DNA from: JALTID01 sp027004335 [NCBI: bacterium]
GTDB taxonomy: Bacteria; JALSQH01
Reading direction: 5' to 3'
Assembly: GCA_027004335.1 (NCBI GenBank)
Contig: JALTID010000069.1
Coordinates: 1 to 6,264 of the forward strand
Length of the DNA stretch: 6,264 nt
Shown here: piece by piece, positions 1 to 5,784 of the stretch
Position numbering within the stretch: the stretch's first letter is position 1
How the letters are laid out: every line of letters starts with the position of its first letter
The notes under the pieces: generated by a model
The model's input: the letters and a program-made list of their open reading frames with translations, nothing else
What the model was told of the DNA's origin: nothing
The model's database searches: none
Translations under genes and position numbers: made by a program

Positions 1-121
1 CCTGTTTTGCATGAGCAGTGTATGCAAAAGTGTAAGCTTTATCAACAAGAAGAAGATCTTCTGGAGCAACATTTTCTGAAAGTTTTTCTTTTATGTCATC
101 AATTCTTATAGGTAACGGCAT
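1..121 (-). CDS. rel: RelA/SpoT-family (p)ppGpp synthetase/hydrolase, N-terminal fragment
   Basis: Only the first 40 codons are in the window; the gene continues past the left edge. The reading frame starts at an ATG on the minus strand (bases 121-119), preceded by AGGG six bases upstream. The translated start contains LLLVDKAYTFAYTAHAKQ, which matches the opening helix of the HD hydrolase domain of Rel/SpoT enzymes (family pattern: a KAY-x-FA-x-x-AH-x-x-Q segment just before the catalytic HD motifs). Family members make and degrade the stringent-response alarmone (p)ppGpp in the cytoplasm. The catalytic motifs lie outside the window, so whether it is bifunctional or hydrolase-only cannot be judged. 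It lies 72 bp downstream of engB in the same direction and may be co-transcribed with it or use its own weak promoter. An alternative is another HD-domain protein, but the KAY/AH-x-x-Q pattern argues for Rel. Confidence 0.8.
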   Translation of the reverse strand, partial: MPLPIRIDDIKEKLSENVAPEDLLLVDKAYTFAYTAHAKQ

Positions 122-136
122 ATATGACCCTACTTA

Positions 137-162
137 AAAGTTTATTTTATCATAAAAACTTT
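137..162. repeat. AT-rich inverted repeat upstream of rel
   Basis: AAAGTTT (137-143) and AAACTTT (156-162) form a perfect 7-bp inverted repeat separated by 12 bases. The spacer holds the candidate -10 box of the rel promoter. It could be an operator or a weak hairpin in the rel leader. Arms this short and AT-rich also arise by chance in such intergenic DNA, so functional meaning is uncertain. Confidence 0.3.
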
Positions 163-172
163 AAAAAGAGAA
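144..172 (-). promoter_or_regulatory. Weak candidate promoter for rel (extended -10)
   Basis: On the minus strand, TAAAAT (149-144) is preceded by TGA, giving an extended -10 of the form TGnTAAAAT. A poor -35 match, TTCTCT, sits 17 bases further upstream (172-167). The element lies in the 72-bp gap between engB and rel, and transcription would begin about 15 bases before the rel start codon. The gap is AT-rich, so chance matches are likely. Confidence 0.3.
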
Positions 173-193
173 GGAAGTGCAGAATATTTTCAC

Positions 194-796
194 CTACCTT
201 AATTTTTCCCTGACTGATTCTGGCAAGAAATTTAGAATGGCTCCCCAGATTTCCTCATTTCCGATCTTCTCTTTTGCAGAAGAAACAATAAGTTCCTCAT
301 CAGGGATTTTCAACTCTCTTGCAATGATATTTCTCATCCTCACCTGCTGGTTTTTACTCAATTTATCAGCCTTGCTAAGCACCACCCTAAAATTTATTGG
401 TATGGAAAGCAGAAGATCAATCAACATTCTATCGTTTTTACCCGGTGGATGTCTAATATCTATAAGACACACTGCCCCCTGAATACTGGGATGATATAAA
501 AATTTTCTAAGTGCATCCTCCCACTTTTTTCTCATCTCCTTTGATACCTTTGCGTATCCATATCCTGGGAGATCCACAAAGGCAATAAGATCATTGATGG
601 CAAAAAAGTTTATTATTCTCGTCTTCCCTGGAGATTTCCCCACATGTGCCACTTTTCTCTGCAGAAGCATATTTAGAAGAGAAGACTTCCCCACATTGGA
701 TCTCCCGGTAAAAAGAATATATGGTAGGTCAGGGAGATTTTCCTTGTAGGGTGTCAAAGTCCCACCCCAGTATTCAACTTTTTTTATTTTAGCCAT
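194..796 (-). CDS. engB: Ribosome-assembly GTPase EngB (YsxC/YihA)
   Basis: A 200-aa TRAFAC-class GTPase of the EngB/YsxC family, which acts in the cytoplasm in maturation of the large ribosomal subunit. All G motifs are visible: G1/P-loop GRSNVGKSS (residues 31-39), the G2 region PGKTR with Thr59, G3 DLPG (75-78, within the family-typical DLPGYGYAK), G4 SKAD (141-144, where most members have TKAD), and G5 SSA (172-174). Length fits the family (about 195-210 aa). I chose the ATG at 796, giving MAKIKKVEYW, rather than one ten codons upstream. It has an AAGG-type ribosome site and overlaps the end of the aminotransferase gene by 8 nt (ATGGCTAA), a typical translational-coupling arrangement. The upstream start would push the overlap to 38 nt without a clear ribosome site. 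Function is secure from motifs. Confidence 0.95.
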   Translation of the reverse strand: MAKIKKVEYWGGTLTPYKENLPDLPYILFTGRSNVGKSSLLNMLLQRKVAHVGKSPGKTRIINFFAINDLIAFVDLPGYGYAKVSKEMRKKWEDALRKFLYHPSIQGAVCLIDIRHPPGKNDRMLIDLLLSIPINFRVVLSKADKLSKNQQVRMRNIIARELKIPDEELIVSSAKEKIGNEEIWGAILNFLPESVREKLR

Positions 797-1940
797 TGAA
801 ACCAAACCTTTCTCTGAGAAACTCAACTAATTTCTCAACACCTTCCACAAGGGAATTCTCATCCACAGTATACGCCAGCCTTATCATCCCTTCAGCAGCT
901 TCACCAAAATCTATTCCGGGAGTAACCCCTACTTTCTTTTTCAATAAAAGTTCCTTTGCAAACTCAAGGGAATTATTCATCCATTTCCTTAAATCCACCA
1001 TAACATAAAAGGCACCTTCTGGCTCTACCGGAGGAGCAAGGCCATATTTACCTAAAACATCTAATAACACCTTTCTTCTACTCTCAAATTTTTTTCGAAG
1101 TTCCTCTCTTTCTTTTTGAGCAGATTTTAAAGCCGTAATTCCACCCCATTGCACAAATGAATTGGCTGAAATGAAAAAATTCTGGTGAATATTTTGAATT
1201 ACCCTTCTATACTTTTCTGGGAAGATCATGTATCCAAGTCTGAATCCTGTCATTGCGTAAGCTTTTGAAAATCCATTTATCACAAAAGCGTTATCTGTAA
1301 ACTCAAGAATGGAATGGGCTTTTCTCCCATAGGTAAGACCATGATATATTTCATCGGATAGAATTGTCACCCCAAATGATGATAGCTCAGAAAGTACCTT
1401 CTCTGGATAAAGAGAGCCTGTAGGATTATTTGGAGAATTTACTATAAGCAACCTGGATTTGGGAGAAATCAACTTTTTTACTCTTTGCACTTCTGGCACA
1501 AACCCATTTTCTATGATGAGAGGAACCCCAACAGGTTTTGCTTCCACAATTTTTATAAAATTTTTATAACAGGGATAGGCAGGTTCTGTCACCAGAACTT
1601 CATCCCCTTTCCCCACCAGGGTGAGAAACGCTATCAGCATAGCAGGAGAGGTACCTGAAGTAATTAAAACATTCTCAGGATCTACATCTATCCCATACTG
1701 ATTTTTGTAGTGCTCAGCTACAGATTCTCTCAATTCAGGTATTCCCATACTGTTTGTGTAAAAAGTCTCACCACGATCAATGGCCTTTTTCACAGCTTCT
1801 TTTATAATCGGGGAAGTCTGGAAATCAGGCTCTCCTACTTCCATATGAATGATCTCCTCTCCCCTCTTCTCAAGCTCTTTTGCAAGCTCCAAAATCTCCA
1901 TCACATAAAAAGGAGTTAAGCCTTCTGTTCTTTTCGCCAT
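789..1940 (-). CDS. PLP-dependent class I/II aminotransferase (aspartate aminotransferase-like)
   Basis: A 383-aa fold-type I aminotransferase. Visible landmarks: the substrate-side MEVGEPDF segment (33-40), SGTSPA near the phosphate site (95-100), NSPNNPTG (168-175, with the cofactor-ring Asn172), SDEIYHGL (195-202, with Asp196 contacting the pyridine nitrogen and Tyr199), the Schiff-base lysine Lys226 in GFSKAYAMTG, the phosphate-binding Arg234 in GFRLGY, and the substrate carboxylate-binding Arg354 near the C-terminus. These are all expected for an active enzyme transferring amino groups between an amino acid and a 2-oxo acid. The DEIYHGL and SKAYAMTGFR patterns fit the broad Igamma aminotransferases of bacteria and archaea. 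Substrate (aspartate, alanine, aromatic or methionine) cannot be assigned. The start at 1940 has GGAGG five bases upstream. An in-frame ATG at 1973 falls about where transcription should begin and is rejected. First gene of a cluster with engB and possibly rel. Confidence 0.92.
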   Translation of the reverse strand: MAKRTEGLTPFYVMEILELAKELEKRGEEIIHMEVGEPDFQTSPIIKEAVKKAIDRGETFYTNSMGIPELRESVAEHYKNQYGIDVDPENVLITSGTSPAMLIAFLTLVGKGDEVLVTEPAYPCYKNFIKIVEAKPVGVPLIIENGFVPEVQRVKKLISPKSRLLIVNSPNNPTGSLYPEKVLSELSSFGVTILSDEIYHGLTYGRKAHSILEFTDNAFVINGFSKAYAMTGFRLGYMIFPEKYRRVIQNIHQNFFISANSFVQWGGITALKSAQKEREELRKKFESRRKVLLDVLGKYGLAPPVEPEGAFYVMVDLRKWMNNSLEFAKELLLKKKVGVTPGIDFGEAAEGMIRLAYTVDENSLVEGVEKLVEFLRERFGFNG

Positions 1941-1960
1941 TAATGCCTCCGCTACCGCAA

Positions 1961-1989
1961 TTGATTTTAACACAATAATATATTATACT
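1961..1989 (+). promoter_or_regulatory. Promoter for the lipoprotein gene
   Basis: TTGATT (1961-1966) and TATACT (1984-1989) are separated by exactly 17 bases, a good sigma-70-type match. Transcription would start near 1996, leaving a short leader with AGGAGG (2013-2018) four bases before the ATG at 2023. Its -10 box overlaps the -10 of the oppositely directed promoter. Confidence 0.6.
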
Positions 1990-2010
1990 AAAATTATTGA
2001 AGTAGATTAA
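1982..2010 (-). promoter_or_regulatory. Promoter for the aminotransferase-engB cluster
   Basis: On the minus strand a consensus -10, TATAAT (1987-1982), is preceded at 17 bases by TTAATC (2010-2005), a weak -35. Predicted transcription start is near 1975, giving a leader of about 35 nt that carries GGAGG before the ATG at 1940. The -10 shares bases 1984-1987 with the opposing promoter, so polymerase could probably occupy only one at a time. Confidence 0.5.
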
Positions 2011-2022
2011 AGAGGAGGTAGT

Positions 2023-3246
2023 ATGAAAAAATTGAAAATAATCTCAATTTTAACCCTCCTTGCAGGAATGATCCTTATAATTTCCTGTCAGGGGCAGCAG
2101 AACCCGGTTATTTTCAGGGGTTCTGTGACCGACTTCCTTCACCCTGATGCTCCAATCGTATTGGGACTGTGGCCAGCATCTGCCACTCCAGCGACAGGCA
2201 AGTTTCCCCTCTTATACAAGCAACTTGATGGCGCAGGTGAATTCAATTGGGCGATCTGGGAAAATCTGGATGGTAAATTTGCCATGGCTGCATTTGAAGA
2301 TTTCAACAACAACCTTCTCCCTGATAAAGATGAAAGATTGAGTTATGCTGACATTACTCCATTGGAGATATCTTCCTCCAACCATAAATTTGAAAACCTT
2401 GTAATATCCATAAGCACAAGGGCTCCAAGATGGTCAGATGTATCAATAAACCTGTTAGATAAATTTTTCAAGGAGTTAAACGAAAAAGACCCTCAAATTG
2501 TTAATCTTTTTCATCCAATAAGATACTATGACATTTTTTATTATGACTATGATGACATCATTAAAAATATAAAAAACTACTTTTTCCCTCCTACCTCTGA
2601 AACATATTTATCTCACTCCTATAAACTTATAGGAACCAATGCATCTGGAAATGTTGGTGAAGCAACTATAGAATGGATAACTCAGCTACCCAAAACCTAT
2701 ATACCTGACAAGGCCAATACAAATACCACAATTGTGATGTACATGGAAGAAAACAGGCCATATATCACCGCAATTATCCCTAACTGGGAAAATAGAGGAA
2801 TAAAATTCAATGCAGGTGCAACAGGTGTTGATTCAAATACCCTCCTTGCTGTGGACTGGGTGGATGAATCAAATATCCTTCCCAATCCAACATTTGATAT
2901 TGAACTGAGTGTATATTCAACCCCGTCATCCTGTGTAACAGATCTCTATAGCAAACCTATTACACCTCATACATGGTCAAAACCCTTTACTTTTTACAAT
3001 AACGATGGGACACTCTTATATAAAACCGAAGGGATATCTCCTCCCTTCTATTTCTATGATAAAACTGCAGGAAACAAGCCGTTAAAATTCAAAACAGCAG
3101 ATGGGAGCCTGCAAAATTTTCATTTTAACCCGTACTGTCTCTACAGAGTAAAGGTATGGATCCACAGTGATGATGCAAAATCCGATGCGATGTACAGAGA
3201 TAAAGGACCATTCGGGATCCTGTATCTCACGGGGACAAAAAGGTAG
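2023..3246 (+). CDS. Hypothetical lipoprotein with an EF-hand-like loop
   Basis: A 407-aa protein I cannot place in a known family. Residues 1-21 are a lipoprotein signal peptide: basic MKKLK, a hydrophobic core, and the lipobox IISC with the lipidated cysteine at Cys22. Gln follows the cysteine, with no Asp inner-membrane retention signal, so an outer-membrane or cell-surface location is plausible. Residues 93-104 (DFNNNLLPDKDE) have D, N, N, D and E at positions 1, 3, 5, 9 and 12 of an EF-hand-like loop and follow an AMAAFE strand, as in many secreted Ca-binding beta domains. Residues 168-178 are unusually rich in Tyr and Asp. The C-terminal half alternates aromatic and polar residues, suggesting beta structure. 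Cys304 and Cys372 could form a disulfide. The ATG follows AGGAGG. Probably transcribed alone; the signal peptide and lipobox are secure, the function unknown. Confidence 0.85.
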   Translation: MKKLKIISILTLLAGMILIISCQGQQNPVIFRGSVTDFLHPDAPIVLGLWPASATPATGKFPLLYKQLDGAGEFNWAIWENLDGKFAMAAFEDFNNNLLPDKDERLSYADITPLEISSSNHKFENLVISISTRAPRWSDVSINLLDKFFKELNEKDPQIVNLFHPIRYYDIFYYDYDDIIKNIKNYFFPPTSETYLSHSYKLIGTNASGNVGEATIEWITQLPKTYIPDKANTNTTIVMYMEENRPYITAIIPNWENRGIKFNAGATGVDSNTLLAVDWVDESNILPNPTFDIELSVYSTPSSCVTDLYSKPITPHTWSKPFTFYNNDGTLLYKTEGISPPFYFYDKTAGNKPLKFKTADGSLQNFHFNPYCLYRVKVWIHSDDAKSDAMYRDKGPFGILYLTGTKR

Positions 3247-3251
3247 GAGAG

Positions 3252-3280
3252 TTGCGTGAACACACTTAAAATGATATATT
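3252..3280 (+). promoter_or_regulatory. Promoter for the tRNA-Val gene
   Basis: TTGCGT (3252-3257) and TATATT (3275-3280) lie 17 bases apart. TGA directly before the -10 makes it an extended -10 (TGnTATATT). Predicted initiation at the GGG beginning at 3287 leaves a 5' leader of only about 4 nt before the mature tRNA. It begins 5 bp after the lipoprotein stop codon. Confidence 0.5.
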
Positions 3281-3290
3281 GAATCCGGGT

Positions 3291-3365
3291 GGGCGATTAA
3301 CTCAGCGGGAGAGTGCCACCTTCACACGGTGGAAGTCGCAGGTTCGAGTCCTGCATCACACACCA
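3291..3365 (+). tRNA. tRNA-Val, anticodon CAC
   Basis: A 75-nt cloverleaf including an encoded CCA. D arm: ACTC/GAGT around AGCGGGA. Anticodon arm: CCACC/GGTGG with loop TTCACAC (3321-3327), anticodon CAC at 3323-3325, reading the valine codon GTG. Variable loop AAGTC. T arm: GCAGG/CCTGC with TTCGAGT. T8, A9 and discriminator A73 are in place. The acceptor stem is imperfect: GGGCGAT pairs with ATCACAC only at five of seven positions, with G2-A71 and C4-A69 apposed. The 5' strand matches the usual valine form, whose partner would be ATCGCCC, so the 3' strand appears to carry two substitutions. The gene may be functional, degenerate, or affected by sequence error. No terminator is visible; the 3' end is 3 bp from the convergent ferredoxin stop. 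Confidence 0.85.
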
Positions 3366-3368
3366 TTT

Positions 3369-3701
3369 TTATCCCCATCTAATTTTGGAAACAAAACTGA
3401 TAACTCTTGTTGGACATTTAACTCCACAGATCTGACAATCAGGATCACATGCCATAGGATTGGCAACAACAGGAAATCCATTTTTTATCTCAAATACCTG
3501 ATTGGGACACAACTTAACACACACCATGCATTTAATACAGTTATCGTAATTTATTACCGGGTAGAAGACCCTCACAGGTTCTGAATTTTCTTTTCCCTCA
3601 GCTGGAGAGGTTTCCCTCTGGTAGGTTTCCTTAATCTCCTTTTTCATCTCCCTGTAATTTTCCTTCGCCCTGCCCACCAGATTTTTCACTTTTCTCAACA
3701 T
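3369..3701 (-). CDS. 2[4Fe-4S] ferredoxin-like protein with basic helical N-terminus
   Basis: A 110-aa small electron carrier or cluster-handling protein, last gene of the Fe-S operon. The C-terminal half has two cluster motifs: Cys55, 58, 61, 65 (CxxCxxCxxxCP) and Cys85, 89, 92, 96 (CxxxCxxCxxxCP), the second with an extra residue in its first spacer. Residues 1-30 are a Lys/Glu-rich probable amphipathic helix, followed by a polar linker to about 44. That extension is absent from classical ferredoxins and may dock onto a partner. Start choice is uncertain. The ATG at 3701 has GGAGG eight bases upstream and is preferred. ATGs at 3707 (two bases from the same site) and 3725 (no close site) are poorer. 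An ATG at 3647 would remove the helix and nearly all of the overlap. From 3701 the gene overlaps the DUF59 gene by 71 nt in another frame. Confidence 0.88.
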   Translation of the reverse strand: MLRKVKNLVGRAKENYREMKKEIKETYQRETSPAEGKENSEPVRVFYPVINYDNCIKCMVCVKLCPNQVFEIKNGFPVVANPMACDPDCQICGVKCPTRVISFVSKIRWG

Positions 3702-4032
3702 CTTCATTGCCTCCGTCCTTAACATATTTTTTTCTTCGCTCCATCTCGATCTCTTCTATAAGCTGGTTAATCTGCTCAGCATACACATAATCAGTTACTT
3801 CCATATCAATCTCTCTTATAGTCTCATCCTGGGCCACAGCATAGTAAACTTCCAGTGCCAGCTTATGCCCTATGGGACAGGTGGGAACTGTTGGTTTAAA
3901 TTTAAAACTAACACTCATGTTTTCATCATCAACATCAAGATCATAGACCAGCCCCAGCGTGAGAATATCCATATTAACCTCAGGATCTATGACCCTGGAC
4001 CATCTATATATTAACTCATGCCCCAGACTCAT
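3631..4032 (-). CDS. DUF59 (MIP18/SufT/PaaD-like) Fe-S assembly protein
   Basis: A 133-aa protein. Residues about 5-85 form a DUF59 domain: VIDPEVNMDILTLGLVYDLD (14-33) is the family opening, followed by the PTVPTCP segment with the single cysteine, Cys52, at the conserved position. Family members include SufT, PaaD and eukaryotic Cia2, which take part in Fe-S protein maturation; Mrp ATPases often carry this domain fused at their N-terminus. Here it is separate but directly follows two Mrp/MinD-type ATPases, which supports a shared role. Residues 86-133 are a highly charged Glu/Lys/Gly tail beyond the usual length of about 100 aa; much of the tail is encoded in DNA that also encodes the ferredoxin N-terminus. 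Start: the ATG at 4032, with AGAGG six bases upstream, overlaps the preceding ATPase gene by 17 nt. A TTG at 4038 is less likely. Confidence 0.88.
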   Translation of the reverse strand: MSLGHELIYRWSRVIDPEVNMDILTLGLVYDLDVDDENMSVSFKFKPTVPTCPIGHKLALEVYYAVAQDETIREIDMEVTDYVYAEQINQLIEEIEMERRKKYVKDGGNEDVEKSEKSGGQGEGKLQGDEKGD

Positions 4033-4903
4033 CAACAACCTCTCTGAGGAGAGAAAAAGCCTTCTCCCAGATCTCTTTTATTATCTCTGACAATTCACAA
4101 TCACAATATTCGGGAACAGATTTTCTGTCTACCACCGATTCAACTGCTCTTTCATCAAAGGGAATTTTCCCCAGTAATAGAATTTCATTTTCTCTGGCAA
4201 AATTCTCTATTTTCTCTGTCATCTCAGGATTAATATCATATTTGTTTATTACGACAGTTGGTTTAATCTTAAACTGTCTTATCACCTCTACAACCCTCTC
4301 CAGATCATGAATCCCTGATAGTGTTGGTTCAGTTACGACAACCGCTAAATTCGTACCGGTAATGGCGGAAGTTACAGGGCATCCGGTACCAGGTGGTCCA
4401 TCTATTATCACAAGATCCTTATTCTTTGTACCACATGTTATCTTGGCAAACTGCCTTACAAGAGAAACAAGTTGCCCGGAATTCTCTTCACCTGGAAAGA
4501 GACGAGCATGTATAAGAGGACCATACCTGCTTTCAGATAGATACAGTTCCCCCGCCTGAGTTGGAACCATCTCAATAGCATCAACTGGACACACTATCTT
4601 ACAAACTCCACATCCTTCACATTTTATCGGATTGATCTGATTTATATCTGTAATGGCATCAAATCTACATTCATCTACACAGATACCACATAGAGTGCAT
4701 TCTTCCTCAATAACCTTTGCCTTTTTCCTGCCCGTATAGGGCTTCACCTGCTTTATCTCTGGCTGAAGGATCAAATGCATATCAGAAGCATCAACATCAC
4801 AATCAGCAATAACTTTGTTTTCAGATAGATAGGCAAAAGATGAAGCAAGGGTGGTTTTACCAGTTCCACCTTTTCCACTTACAACAACCAGTTCCTTAAG
4901 CAT
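4016..4903 (-). CDS. MinD/Mrp-superfamily ATPase with inserted 2[4Fe-4S] domain (second copy)
   Basis: A 295-aa cytoplasmic SIMIBI-class P-loop ATPase of the ferredoxin-containing MinD type (COG1149-like). The deviant Walker A is GKGGTGKT (10-17) with the signature Lys11. The A' motif is IADCDVD (32-38) and the switch II segment is DGPPGTG (168-174). Between them sits a ferredoxin-type insert: Cys69, 72, 75, 79 and Cys95, 98, 101, 105, with the last followed by Pro, so two 4Fe-4S clusters are expected. The TEPT...GIHDLE segment (191-202) is typical of the group. An additional CDC pair (Cys267, Cys269) near the C-terminus is absent from the sister ATPase. Likely a nucleotide-gated cluster scaffold or transfer factor; the target is unknown. 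The ATG has GGAG six bases upstream, placed in the end of the previous gene, with only 3 nt between the two genes. Confidence 0.92.
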   Translation of the reverse strand: MLKELVVVSGKGGTGKTTLASSFAYLSENKVIADCDVDASDMHLILQPEIKQVKPYTGRKKAKVIEEECTLCGICVDECRFDAITDINQINPIKCEGCGVCKIVCPVDAIEMVPTQAGELYLSESRYGPLIHARLFPGEENSGQLVSLVRQFAKITCGTKNKDLVIIDGPPGTGCPVTSAITGTNLAVVVTEPTLSGIHDLERVVEVIRQFKIKPTVVINKYDINPEMTEKIENFARENEILLLGKIPFDERAVESVVDRKSVPEYCDCELSEIIKEIWEKAFSLLREVVDESGA

Positions 4904-4906
4904 CTT

Positions 4907-5767
4907 TTACTCCATCCCTTTATTAACAAATTCTTCTATTGATTCAAATAATTGAACAAATTTCTCCCTATATTGAGGCAAAGCCTCAACCACGGGAACA
5001 CCTTTTGAGTAGGCCTCAGCGATCTTCCTATCAAAGGGGATCTCCAGAAGAATTGGTATATTTTCATCCTCAGAGTATTTCCACAATTCTCTATCACCCA
5101 GGTCTGATCTATTTACTACAATCCCCATGGGTAAATTCATCCTTCTCAAAGTATCAACAGCAATCTTTAAATCATGCAGCCCAAAAGGAGTGGGCTCTGT
5201 AGCAAGTATTACAAAGTCTGAATCAATAACTGCTTCTACCATGGAATCTGAATTCCCGGGGGGAGAGTCAATTATTGTAATTCCTTCACCGGGGATTCTC
5301 TTCTTAAGCTGTGCAATTACGGGAGTAGGCATTGGTTCACCCAGATTTAACTTCGCATGAACAAGATGAATATCACTTTTTGCAGGCCCCTCCTCTAATT
5401 TAGCAGTTTCTCTTAAAACCATGGTGATCGCATCCTTGTGAGGCTTACATACTATCTGACAAGCATAACAACCATGGCATAATTCATCAAAGATCATCAA
5501 TTTTTTCCTCGCCACCAAAATAGCACTGTATTCACACGCATCAGCACACATCCCGCAGTAATCGCAACGGGTGAAATCTACCCTGGGTACCATGATCCCG
5601 AGGGGTTCAGTATTATTAAATTCAGGTTTTAAAAAAATATGGGCATTGGGTTCTTCCACATCACAATCAAAATAGTAAATGGGCTTTTTTTCTATGGAAA
5701 GGGCAAGATTCACAGCAACAGTGGTTTTCCCGGTACCCCCTTTTCCGCTGGCAACAGCTATTCTCAC
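4907..5767 (-). CDS. MinD/Mrp-superfamily ATPase with inserted 2[4Fe-4S] domain (first copy)
   Basis: A 286-aa homologue of the next ATPase in the operon, clearly diverged, so the two probably form a heteromeric pair rather than being a recent duplication. Walker A GKGGTGKT (8-15, signature Lys9), A' motif YFDCDVEEP (32-40), switch II DSPPGNS (167-173), and TEPTPFGLHDL (190-200). The ferredoxin insert has Cys68, 71, 74, 78 and Cys97, 100, 103, 107. The usual proline after the last cysteine is Lys108, and HCHGC-type spacing is otherwise normal. Both nucleotide- and cluster-binding residues look intact. Translation starts at GTG (5767), with GGAGG six bases upstream; no better ATG fits that site. 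It lies 17 nt after the NifX-like gene. In orange-protein loci of Desulfovibrio, pairs of such ATPases are found with a NifX-family protein, which supports a related assembly here. Confidence 0.92.
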   Translation of the reverse strand: MRIAVASGKGGTGKTTVAVNLALSIEKKPIYYFDCDVEEPNAHIFLKPEFNNTEPLGIMVPRVDFTRCDYCGMCADACEYSAILVARKKLMIFDELCHGCYACQIVCKPHKDAITMVLRETAKLEEGPAKSDIHLVHAKLNLGEPMPTPVIAQLKKRIPGEGITIIDSPPGNSDSMVEAVIDSDFVILATEPTPFGLHDLKIAVDTLRRMNLPMGIVVNRSDLGDRELWKYSEDENIPILLEIPFDRKIAEAYSKGVPVVEALPQYREKFVQLFESIEEFVNKGME

Positions 5768-5784
5768 TCTGTTCCTCCATTCAT

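Noticed and set aside
177-482. Plus-strand open frame opposite engB
   Set aside because: Antisense to a gene with all five GTPase motifs, no recognisable protein features; a shadow frame.
3247-3290. Rho-independent terminator after the lipoprotein gene
   Set aside because: No stable stem followed by a T run; the interval is mostly occupied by the tRNA promoter elements.
3279-3584. Plus-strand open frame covering the tRNA and the ferredoxin antisense
   Set aside because: It runs through a structural tRNA and the complement of cysteine motifs; no ribosome site and no family resemblance.
3723-3733. A_AAA_AAA as a programmed -1 ribosomal frameshift site in the DUF59 gene
   Set aside because: The heptamer is in the correct phase, but a -1 shift meets a stop codon after two further codons. 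Only a +1 shift or loss of one A would reach the ferredoxin frame.
5127-5360. Plus-strand open frame opposite the first ATPase
   Set aside because: Lies opposite conserved ATPase motifs, including switch II; shadow frame.
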